Origin: Agapanthus africanus
Taxonomy: Eukaryota; Streptophyta; Magnoliopsida; Asparagales; Amaryllidaceae
Assembly (NCBI GenBank): GCA_030015575.1
Contig: CM057346.1
Coordinates: 563,772,315-563,836,314 of the forward strand
Reading direction: 5' to 3'
DNA: 64,000 nt
The notes beneath the pieces were generated by a model. It made no database searches and was not told the DNA's origin. It worked only from the letters and a program-made list of their open reading frames with translations. A program made the position numbers and the translations under genes. Every line of letters starts with the position of its first letter. The first letter of the stretch is position 1. Below, piece by piece: positions 34,615 through 44,300 of the stretch.

Positions 34615-36771
34615 TTCTTTTCTCTTTTTGACTTCCAAGCATGCCAATGGAAACAAGATATGCCAAAAAGAAATCACAATCACTAAAAGATTGTATTATC
34701 TTTTTAGAAAAAACATCGGGGTCCCCTATCCTTTCAACTTTATTGATGTAAAAAGTCTAGTGTGATCAAGGTAATCATGATACAAAAAGCCTAATTGGAT
34801 AAGAAAAAATGGAGCACTCAAATCAATTTTTAGTGGGATAGGCCAAATTCTTCTACTCATCATTAATTATTTACTGGGTGTGATATAATTGTTTGAATTT
34901 CTTACCATATCGTACCAAAAATTTCAAAATGTAGCTAGCATCCTCTTTGATGTTCTATCTGCCACAATAATTAAGTTTCTGTTGCCCTTGAGAAAAGCAA
35001 TATTAGCAATCAATTCAAAATTGAAAACTTTTGTTAGAGTTAAAAATGGCTTAGATGCTCTAATTGGGCTATATATAGCTAGGACAAGAACAAAAATAAA
35101 ACCCATGTGAAGTTATTCTAAACTTAGAAGATATGTTTGTGATATCAAGTAGAAATTTACCTAACAAACTATTTATAAGAAATCAAAGAAGCATAGCTCT
35201 TGTGGTATAATTTAAACAATGAAAAAATTTATTGCACATGACACTCTTTGAGTATATCTGTGCTAGCAATTGTCGTCTTCCTCGGTCGTTAGCATGCGAT
35301 ACTCATGAAATGAATCTTTGTATGACTAAAAAAATGGCTTTTCAATAAAAATGGTTTGATCATGGCATCAGTTATTCTTGTTAAAACAGCCTTGACAATT
35401 GGACTAGGCTTAATCTTTTGGTCGATAACAACACTAGCAATAAGCACATGCAATGCACATGAACATAGGGCTAAGCTCCGTAAAAGCATTAAAGGAGATT
35501 TGGAAAAAGATTATTTGAAGAGCATATGTTTGCGCAAGTAGTCGATATTACTATATTAGGATATTCATTAATTTTATCCTGAAAAAATGAATACATTATG
35601 TGTTTTAGGATATTCATTCATTCTATCCTGAATATCACTACAGTTTTCAGGGGCGCCCAATAAATAGATTCATGCATAGCCTAAAAATGCTTATTTACGT
35701 ATACATACAAATCATAGAACCATATATTTCTTATTTATCGACCAAATACAGACAGATTAATGACATGAAAAGGGTCCTCTCTCAACAGAATGAGAATATG
35801 CATGTAACACGAATGCTTGATGCACCGGTCTTATGAACGAGTTGTCACCCAGCTGGGTATGGCTGTACCTAGATGGCGAAACTTCCCAATTTTGCGATGG
35901 ATATGCTTATAAATAAAGGTGAAATCTATATCTTGGTCAAGCAATACAAAAAATTATAAGATGAGGGATGATTTCGCCTCTTATCATGAAAGAAATCGGC
36001 TTACAACCGTAGAATTGTTAGCTACCCGCGATGTATCCATCACGCCATAGAAACGGAATGGGACTCAGAGTTCAATCCTGGAAACTTACTTCCTCCTCAA
36101 AGGTAATTAAATGGCTTTGAAATTCCATTTTAAATAAATATTTGAACTGACATGCTTATTAATTTATACCTTTTCATAATAAATTAAGTATTTAGATGAT
36201 TTTGTTTTGAGATTGTTAGTTATTTGTGCTTGTTGGGTGATGAATATGTTTACGAGTTATTTTACAAGCTTCTACATACATGTGACCCTTGATATGTAAT
36301 AAATTAAATTACAAGAAATTAGGTTCAAGGGTTAATTTGTGCCTCTTATATATAGTTTTTCTGGTCATACATCCCCTACAATTTTGTGCATGCGGAGCTC
36401 CAAGAAGCTCATAAGTTATAACCCTATATTTTTGAAGTAATGTCGCGACTAAATTTGATGGAAGCGGTTCCGTTATTTTTCGCATATGGAGGACGACCTT
36501 CTACAGGCATGTGTCTCGTGATCGTGGACCAGTCCGGCGCGTCTCTTTCGGCTTGGAAGCACAAAAGCGTTGCTCTCAAGCCATAGGTATATTGGACGAT
36601 CTATATCCATAACCATTTCTGAGTCCAACCGCATCGAAGAAATCGGAATGAAAAATTTTCAAGGTTCGGAATTAAAACCAAACAAGTCTTGGGGGTAAGG
36701 ACGTGCGGGCAATAGACTTCCTTTTATTTTATTTGCCTTTTTTTTGAATATATGGAAATTGTTGTAATACG
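34615..36771. repeat. Tandem segment B, left part
   Basis: The same landmark order as segment A is seen: catgccaatggaaacaag (34640), ttcttgttaaaac (35369), ataaataaagg (35911), cgttatttttcgcat (36471). The segment is interrupted at 36771 by R3 and resumes at 48232 (acctcaacttgttg). Confidence 0.75.
35362..35541 (+). CDS. Small hydrophobic-head ORF in segment B
   Basis: This frame of 59 residues starts MASVILVKTALTIGLGLIFW, one hydrophobic segment long enough to be a signal anchor, followed by a basic tail (EHRAKLRKSIKGDLEKDY). The same frame is recognisable in segment A (32766-32958, start codon lost) and segment C (about 49255-49395). In C it ends early at a stop. Conservation of the frame in three copies suggests it was once coding. 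No family was recognised. Confidence 0.3.
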   Translation: MASVILVKTALTIGLGLIFWSITTLAISTCNAHEHRAKLRKSIKGDLEKDYLKSICLRK

Positions 36772-37595
36772 TGTAGGGTGTTTTTCGTCACCCCATTAAG
36801 ATGGGAATACGCGCGCGCTTGTCAGGCGTACTACAGATTCCCCCTGCCTGGGGTAGGCCGGGGTTTAATGATTGTGGGGATCCGAATCTCCGGCAACCGC
36901 GAACTAAGCTGCCGTTAATTACCTCTCGCCTTTGGAGCGAGGGAACCTCCGATTGACGGGTTAAACTGGTCATGCGAACTCAATGTGCAGTGTACGTGTG
37001 TTGTGTTTTGAAAGGAGGGTTTAGGATATATCGGGAGCCACGCGGAGTTTTTACGGGGGTCCCGCTATCCGGATAGCGGGCTGGGGGTCAAGGGGGCTAG
37101 CAGCCCCCTTGCGGGATACGAGGCAGCGCCCCGTTAGAAATTTTTTTCTAACAGGGACAGTGTTGTGGAGCACGTGTGTCTGTGAATATGTATACATATG
37201 TATATGTATATGTATATGTATGTACATAAAAAGAGGGGGGAAAGGCGTCCAAAGGATGCGTGGGGGCAGCACTTTGGGCGCTGTGCGCCTAGGTGCTGTG
37301 CGCTCAGGCGCTAGAGTGCCACGTGTCGGCACGTGGGCGCTCTGCGCTTGAGCGTTGGGCGCTTCAGCGCAAGCGCGCCACGTGTCGATACGTGGGCGCT
37401 TTGCGCTTCAGCGTCTGACGCTCGAGCGCGAGTGCGCCACGTGTCGGCACGGGGGCGACTTGCGCCTGAGCGCTTGCGCTTGAGCGCAAACGCGCCACTT
37501 GTCGGCAAGGGGACGACTTGAGCGCAAGCGCGCCACATGTCGGCACGGGGGCGACTTGCGCTCGAGCGCTTGCGCTTGAGCGCAAGCGCGCCACA
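36772..37595 (-). repeat. R3 3' LTR, outer part
   Basis: It begins tgtagggtgtttttcgtcac at the outer end, the same as 46602. It contains three strong palindromes (37061-37156), a tatgta microsatellite (37185-37220) and a GCGC/CACGTG minisatellite (37290-37595). It stops where the solo LTR is inserted after ccaca. Confidence 0.85.
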
Positions 37596-40433
37596 TGTCA
37601 CGCCCCGCTTCCCAGAGTACGCGAGATTGGGCACGTGACATAGCCAACCATGCTACCTGTGGGTAGGAAGCATCCATCCACAGTCACATTACGGTTGTAG
37701 AGATATCAAGAACAGTAAAATAAACTAAACTAATACATGTCCAAATCCATACTAACAAGAATCAATAAACAATAAGTGCGGAAGCAAATGATCCAATGCA
37801 ATAATAGAAAGGTACGTCCCGTAATGCGGGATCACACCTGGAAATAAAATGCAATAAATGAACTGACCACTACAGAACTCACAAATCAGCCTGCTGGCTG
37901 AAGTACTCCTGCTCGGTCGTCGACAGTGGTACGGAATCTGGGCCATGCAAAACCCAGACGTCAGCGCGTCATGACATCAAGTATATAATATAAACATGGT
38001 AATAAGCAATGCAAATATGAACATGAATAAAGCAGTACTCAGAAGTAACAGAGCAGGGTAATGTGCAATGGTGACTGAACTGTCCTATCAGGTTTCTACT
38101 CTATAGTCTTTGAAATCAATTGATGAATCGTCGATGTAACTCAATAGTATCCCGTGCGTGCCCGGGACCACGGTCAAAGCCCTCGGGGCTGAATCCGAGA
38201 CGTGCCGCTAAGCAGTAAAAGGTAGCAAGATGGACGAGTGATGTCAGCATCACCACTCCGGAGCTGGCCAAGCCCGTAAGACTGATCAGAACAATGTATC
38301 GAACTGTTGAGTTACAAGTCCGTTTCACCTTTGATTTCCCCATACCCCCAAGCTATGTATGTCAGGTCAGGTATTCAGTAGTCACGGACTAATGCCAACA
38401 GAAAATCCGGTAAAAGTAGGTCTGTCTGGATAGACAGCAGGAATGGTCAGGTTTGTCGGCATTAGGCATGAAATCAGGTAACAGGTCAGGTCACGTTTTA
38501 ACAGGTTGAGTCGATATGTATAGGGTGTCATGTCATGTCAAGAGTATACGGTACCATGTCATGTCAAGTAGGAAGTGTAACAGGTCATGTCAGGAAGCAC
38601 AAGATGTCATGTGGGTGCTCATAATCAAACTAACATAAGCATATGTATAAATAAACAAGCATGAGTACTATCAGAACAATAAACTGGAACATGTAATATG
38701 ATATGTAAATAAATATAATTTCAAGGATATGGATGCACAGTTATCGATTAGGGTTACATTTATAGTTCCAATATTAATTAGGATGCAATTTATTAAACAT
38801 GGAGTGTTAATATCACATTATTATGTAATAGTGTGATCTATGCTTGCAATTATATGTATCTTAAATGCGATAGATGCAAACGGGTATCTGAAAAGTTATA
38901 AAACTGTAAAATGGTAATGTGGGATGTACAACTAAACAATATGTGATATAAATATCGATATAACAATATTAATATGGATAGCATATTCAAAGCGATTAGT
39001 AACTATAAAAGATGTATTGATTAACCATGCACAAGAAGGTTCCGTTCAGAAATTCAGCGTCACCCTAATTTGTAAAATAGCTTAAAAATAACAAATGTTC
39101 TCCAAAAGAGACGTATCTTATACCAAAACAAAGATAATTCAATAAGGTTTTCAGTTTTATAAGTATAAGCATCTCAGGTTATCCCTACAAAAAGTTATGA
39201 ATATTCAAAGTTGAAAGTTTGCTGCTGGAATTTCCCTGGACAGCAGTTTAAAGGCATTTTCATTTGCATTTTACGTTATTTAAACAATTTATTTTGCAAG
39301 TAAATATTTCATAGAGTTATAGTATTCTGAATTAGCTTCGTAACGAACTAAAGAACGTATACTAATGATTTTTCTATGATTTATAATGAATTTTATAAGA
39401 TAAGGTGTACAGTAAATTTCAGATTTGTCATATCCGATTTTTCAACGACATTTCATATGTAAACTATAAGATTTTCAAATGTATAACATTATAAAATGAA
39501 GATTATAAAAGTATATAGCATGTAGCAAGATTAACTTGCCTCGATGGGTCGCGAATCGGGAAAACGGAACGTTAACCGTCGGCGGGGAAAACTCGCGACG
39601 GCGCACGGTTCACGGAATGAACCCAAACGACGAACAAAGGAACCACACGGGTCGGGGTATCTCGCTGGAACGTCGAGAAACGTCACCGGCACGACGGAAT
39701 TCCGGCAACAAAAGAACAGTTAAAAGAAATGAGAAACGAGACATGAAGCAAGAAGAGAAAAATGATAAAGAGAAGTACGAGAGAATATATAAGAGGGAGA
39801 GAGAGAGAGAAAATGGAGAGAGAGAGAAGAAGGAGAGAGAGAAAGTGGGGCCCACGGGGTTAAAGGGGAGGTTGCGATTGACTGAGAGAATAAATTGAGA
39901 AGGATATAAAAGATTGTAAAAATATTATATGGTTAACTTAAAGATTTAAAAGATAGGTAATGAACAGTAAGATATCAGATTAGTTAGAAAAATATATGCG
40001 AAGGTTTTAATAATATTAAAATTTAGGATTTTGGCGCCAAATGAAATATTTCCAAATTGCGCCCGGGTTGGGTCCAAAAATTCGAAATTCAAATAATAGG
40101 ATTTTAGGCGGGTTCCAAATTTTAAAATGAAATGTTTTATGATTAAAAAGCATACTCCCAAAACGGACACACGCACGTGCACGTAGCCATCCAAACTCGC
40201 CCGTTTCACTGAACGGGACGAGAACACAATGCACGGACGCTACCACGAGGCTAAGGGTGTCAAGTAGGCCAAGATGAATATTTTATTTTAGATGCTAAAA
40301 TTTGTTATATGCAGAATGACTTAGCCAGATAAAATTTTACAGTAAGACCCAAATAAGCAAGATAAATGAAATGAGTAATATCTAATGCTCAACCAATAAC
40401 AGAAAAATAGCAGCATTGGGCTCGGGTGTTACA
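37596..40433 (+). mobile_element. Family Z solo LTR, 2838 bp
   Basis: It starts TGTCACGCCCCGCTTCCCAG and ends GGGTGTTACA. It is flanked by the perfect 5-bp duplication ccaca (37591-37595 and 40434-40438) inside the R3 3' LTR. No internal region remains, so it is a solo LTR left by LTR-LTR recombination. It supplies the reference for the fragments at 13071 and 14353. A gagaga-rich tract lies at 39780-39845, and A/T-rich stretches elsewhere. Confidence 0.9.
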
Positions 40434-40438
40434 CCACA

Positions 40439-41415
40439 TGTCGGCACCGGGGCGACTTGCGCTCGAGCGCTTGCGCTTGCGCTGGAGCGCAAGCGCGCCA
40501 CGTGTTGGCATGTGGACGCTTTGCGCTCGAGCGCAGGGCGCTGTTGTGCAAGCGCGCCACGTGTCGGCACGTGGGCGCTTTGCGCTCAAGCGCCGAGCAC
40601 GTGGGCGCTTTGCGCTCGAACGCCGAGCGCTTGAGCGCAAACGCGCCACGTGTCGGCACGCGGGCGCTCTGCGCTTGAGCGCCAGCGAGAAAAGGAGGTT
40701 TTTAGCCTAAGAAACAGAAGCTATGCTTCATAAAGGAAATATTTGTTGTTATATATATATATAGAGAGAGAGAGAGAGTTAAAACTCTTAGGATGCTTTG
40801 AAGCTGATGATGGGGGTTCTTCTTCTTCCTCCTGTTGCTTAGCCGGATTTTGAAGATCAAGAAGTAGGAGATTTTAAAAATCACTCCTTTTTGAGATCTG
40901 ATGGGAGATATGAGTTCACCTTTGTGGGTTTTGTGGTGGAAAACTACTTAGTTTTGGAAAAGAAAGAGTAAAACTCTTGATTTAATTCAAAAGAAATGAG
41001 AAGGTTTAGAAGCTTGGAGAAGGAGCAGGAGGCACAAAAAACCCTAGTTTTTGGGGGAATGAAATGTGTATCCTTTATTCATCATCATGTTGTCTTATAT
41101 AGGCTTACATATTTACATATAGCCCCTTGGGCTTTACAAAAATGGCATTTTAGCCATCCCATGACTCATGTGCCACTTTATTTTTGCACATAAGCCATGG
41201 GCTTACAAAATATTGGCTTTATGCCCATTTTGTTTACATTCATGCATAAACAATTACATAAAAATTATTTATTACATGATTTTGTTGTTGGCATGGGGAG
41301 GCTGGCTGCGGGCTCGACCTGGGCATGGGCCCGCTTGACCTGGGCTTGGGCCCACCTGGCTTGGGGTTGACTTTGATTGACTTGGTCAACCGGGGTGTAA
41401 ATTTTTACCCCAACA
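40439..41415 (-). repeat. R3 3' LTR, inner part
   Basis: It continues the GCGC/CACGTG minisatellite and then unique LTR sequence ending atttttaccccaaca at 41415, which is the minus-strand LTR start TGTTGGGGT. It matches 47330-48226. Confidence 0.85.
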
Positions 41416-41427
41416 AATTCCCCCCAT
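41416..41427 (-). other. Polypurine tract of R3
   Basis: On the minus strand, gatggggggaatt sits immediately upstream of the LTR start TGTTGGGGT. It is a typical plus-strand primer tract. Confidence 0.75.
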
Positions 41428-41574
41428 CAATAAATGCACACAGCATATGTGGGTCGTATGCATGAAATTGATGGATCTTCTTTTGCGTGGAGGCGACTTG
41501 TTTTGGTTCCACTTTTTAGGATACACTGCCATTTTTACGACATGGACGGTCGGCGCTTGACGCGTCTCCGAGAT

Positions 41575-42447
41575 AGAGTGTCCGTGGTAGACGTTTCCCT
41601 AGCCCGGAGTGATTTCGTTGACGTGCCCCCAGCACGGAGTGTCGCTGGTCGATGTTTCCCCGAGGCGGAGCATCGGCTGGTTGACGTGTCCCCGAGACGG
41701 AGTGTCTGCTTGACGTTTCCCCGAGACGGAGTGTCGCTGGTCGACGTGTCCCCGGCGCGGAGTGTCTGTGGTTGACGTATCCCCGAGACGGAGTGTCGTT
41801 GGTCGACGTGTCACCGGCGCGGAGTGTCTGCTGGTTGACGTATCCCCGATGCAGAGTGTCGCTGGTTGACGTTTCCCTGATGCGGAGTGTCTGCTGGTTG
41901 ACGTGTCCCCGAGACGGAGTGTCTGTTGTCGATGTGCCCCCGGCAAGGAGTGTCTGCTTGACGTTTCCCCGAGGCGGAGTGTCTGCTCGACGTTTCCCCG
42001 TTACGGAGTGTCGCTGTTGGACGTTTCCCTGATGCGGAGTGTCTGTGTTGGACGTTTTCCCGATGCAGAGTGTTTGTGTTGGACGTTACCCCGATGCAGA
42101 GTGTCTGTGTTGGACGTTTCCCCGATGCAGAGTGTCGCTTGTTGACGTTTCCCCGAGACGGAGTGTCTGCTCGACGTTTTCCCGTTACGGAGTGTCGCTG
42201 TTGGACGTTTCCCTGATGCGGAGTGTCTGTGTTGGACGTTTCCCCGATGCAGAGTGTCGCTTGTTGGACGTTTCCCTGATGCGGAGTGTCTGTGTTGGAC
42301 GTTTCCCCGATGCAGAGTGTCGCTGTTGACGTGTCCCCGAGACGGAGTGTCTGCTCGACGTTTCCCCGTTACGGAGTGTCGCTGTTGGACGTTTCCCTGA
42401 TGCGGAGTGTCTGTGTTGGACATTTCCTCGATGCAGAGTGTCGCTGT
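41575..42447. repeat. 31-33 bp minisatellite in R3
   Basis: Roughly 27 tandem units share gacgtttccccgatgcagag followed by tgtcgctgttg, with exchangeable words (agacgga, atgcgga, ttacgga). Long open frames in several phases here are repeats read through and are not genes. Confidence 0.9.
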
Positions 42448-42746
42448 TGACGCAGAGGTCGATGTTGGAATTGGTTGGTTTGATTTGTTTGATTTGAGTC
42501 GACATCAGCATCGCTACACTGAAATATAGTACCAGGAACGAATTAACATTTGTCATGAGAGAATTTTGGGATTGGTATTTTTGTCGGCATCTGCATTGCT
42601 GTACTGGAATAATGCCAGGAGCAACTCATCATGTGCCCCGGGAGGATTTGGATTTGGTTTTTTTTTGTTTGGCATCTGCATTGCTGCACTGGAATAATGT
42701 CAGGAGCAACTCATCATGTGCCCCGAGAGGATTTGGGAATTAGTGG

Positions 42747-43069
42747 CTTAGGAGACGGGTTTAGATCCCTGTTACCTAAGGCTTTTCCATTTTATGAGCC
42801 GTAAGGGTCTCACAAATCATTTTCTCCCTACGGGTCATAAGGATCCCGTATGTGTATTTTCTCCTTAGGGGTCGTGGGGACTTCTAAGTGTGTTGCTCCT
42901 TTGTGAGTCGTAGGGATCTCACGCGGGAATTTTCTCCTCACAAAGTCGAGAGGGCGAGTGCATTTCATTTCTTCTTTTTTTTATGAGTTTGCGCCCTTTC
43001 GAGTTTTCACAAACTCGCCGGCAGTCCTGCTGTTTTTACTCACGGAGCCCTTTCGGGTTTTCATCCGTG
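42747..43069. repeat. Hairpin cluster 1 in R3
   Basis: Six hairpins plus an introductory one follow each other. The first (42747-42780) has CTTAGG/CCTAAG. Four share a 9-10 nt loop: 42792-42815 (TTATGAG/CTCACAA), 42829-42850 (TACGGG/CCCGTA), 42864-42888 (CTTAGGGG/CTTCTAAG) and 42903-42922 (GTGAG/CTCAC). Two share a different loop, gccctttcgRgttttca: 42985-43016 (GAGTTTG/CAAACTC) and 43041-43069 (CACGGA/TCCGTG). Spacers often contain ttttctcc. Confidence 0.85.
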
Positions 43070-43450
43070 CCCATTTTGCTTGTGGACATACCGTTTTTTT
43101 TTCTTTTCTTTTTTTTCTTTTTTTTTTGGAGAGATCGGGATTGTTTTACGCCCGTGGATTGTATACGGTTTTGCAGGATGTATGATCCAGACCGTAGGGC
43201 CAGAAAAATTTCGGGACTTTGTTGGCGTCTGCATCGCTGCACTGGAATATGGTACCAGGAGCGACTCATCATTCGCCGTTGGGGTATGGGAGTTGGAATT
43301 CGGTTGGCGTCTGCATCGCTGCACTGGAATGTAGTACCAGGAGCGACTCATCATTCGCCGTTTGGGATTTGGTTGGCGTCTGCATCGCTGCACTGGAATA
43401 TGGTACTAGGAGCGACTCATCATTCGCCGTTGGGGTATGGGGAGCGATGG

Positions 43451-43666
43451 CTTAGGAGACAGGTTTAGATCCCTATCACATAAGGCTTTTCAATTTTATG
43501 GGCCGTGAGGGTCCCATAAAAGCATTTTCTCCCTGCGAGTCGTAAGGATCGCGCAGGTGTATTTTCTCCTTAGGAGTCGTGGGGACTCCTAAGTGTGTTT
43601 TTCCTTCGTGGGTCGTAAAGATCCCATGAAGGTTTGTTCTCCTCATGCATCGTGAGGACACATGAG
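43451..43666. repeat. Hairpin cluster 2 in R3, paralogue of cluster 1
   Basis: The order matches cluster 1. An introductory CTTA/TAAG fold (43451-43484) is followed by 43494-43521 (TTTTATGGG/CCCATAAAA), 43532-43557 (CCTGCG/CGCAGG), 43569-43593 (CTTAGGAGT/ACTCCTAAG), 43603-43632 (CCTTCGTGGG/CCCATGAAGG, one G-T pair) and 43642-43666 (CTCATG/CATGAG). Loops are ccgtgagggt, tcgtaaggat, tcgtgggga, tcgtaaagat and tcgtgagga. Confidence 0.85.
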
Positions 43667-43939
43667 TGAGTCTTCCCAATGGAGCATAATTCCAAGGACG
43701 GAGACCAGCCGCGTAACTGGTGGTTGCGGTGGGGCATGGGTATGCTGAGAATTATTTGAGCCCATGGATTGTATACGGCAGTCAATTTAGGGACTGGCCG
43801 TAGGGCTGGGAGAACTTTGGAAATCTGAATTTTTGTTGGCGTCTGCATCGCTGCACTGGAATATGGTACCAGGAGCGACTCATCATTCGCCTTTATTTTG
43901 TTTGTTTTTTGTTGTTTTTTTTTACCGTGATTGCTCTAT

Positions 43940-44110
43940 CATTTCAGCTTTTCTTATCGCAAAGATCGCGATTGCCCTATCATTTCGGCCTTTATTCGCG
44001 GTTGCCCCATCATTTCGGCTTTATTTTCATTTTTATTTTCACTCGCTGATTTTTATTGCGGTTGCCCCATCATTTCGGCTTTTCTTTATTTTTCTTTTAT
44101 TTACATATTT
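43940..44110. repeat. Short tandem repeat, gccccatcatttcggctttt type
   Basis: About five units of attgccccatcatttcggct plus variable T-rich sequence are seen in the R3 untranslated region. Confidence 0.75.
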
Positions 44111-44139
44111 TTTTTGTTTATTTACATTTTTTTTTACAT

Positions 44140-44300
44140 TCCCAGTTTAACGACTTAGAGGTCGACTGTTCCCAGTTTAATGACGTGGCGGTCGATTGTT
44201 CCCAGTTTAATGATGTGGCGGTCGATTGTTCCCAGTTTAATGACATGGCGGTCGATTGTTCCCAGTTTAATGACGTGGCGGTCGATTGTTCCCAGAGAAA
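44140..44300. repeat. 30-bp tandem repeat just after gag in R3
   Basis: Five units of tcccagtttaatgacgtggc plus ggtcgattgt differ at one to three positions each. They end within the last codons of the gag frame. Confidence 0.9.

Larger units (their letters stand above)
42498..43890. repeat. Dispersed 54-bp repeat in R3
   Basis: The core ctgcatcgctgcactggaat followed by atggtaccaggagcgactca occurs at about 43229, 43310, 43379 and 43842, and in diverged form at about 42506, 42587 and 42675. The spacing is irregular, and copies alternate with the hairpin clusters. Confidence 0.85.

Noticed and set aside
37311..37634. Several overlapping Arg/Ala/Cys-rich open frames on both strands
   Set aside because: They read through the GCGC/CACGTG minisatellite of the R3 LTR. 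Open frames in all phases and the repetitive protein pattern show they are not genes. The same applies at 40382-40710 and 47145-47519.
41575..42447. CRISPR-like array
   Set aside because: Repeats abut each other without unique spacers, and the context is a plant retrotransposon.
41599..42556. Long open frames with repeated DVSPARSVC or HSASGKRPT words
   Set aside because: They are translations of a 31-33 bp minisatellite on both strands, with no start context or domain.
42958..43468. Overlapping frames with long Phe runs
   Set aside because: They read a T-rich tract and the 54-bp repeats, and are not conserved as a single frame between repeats.
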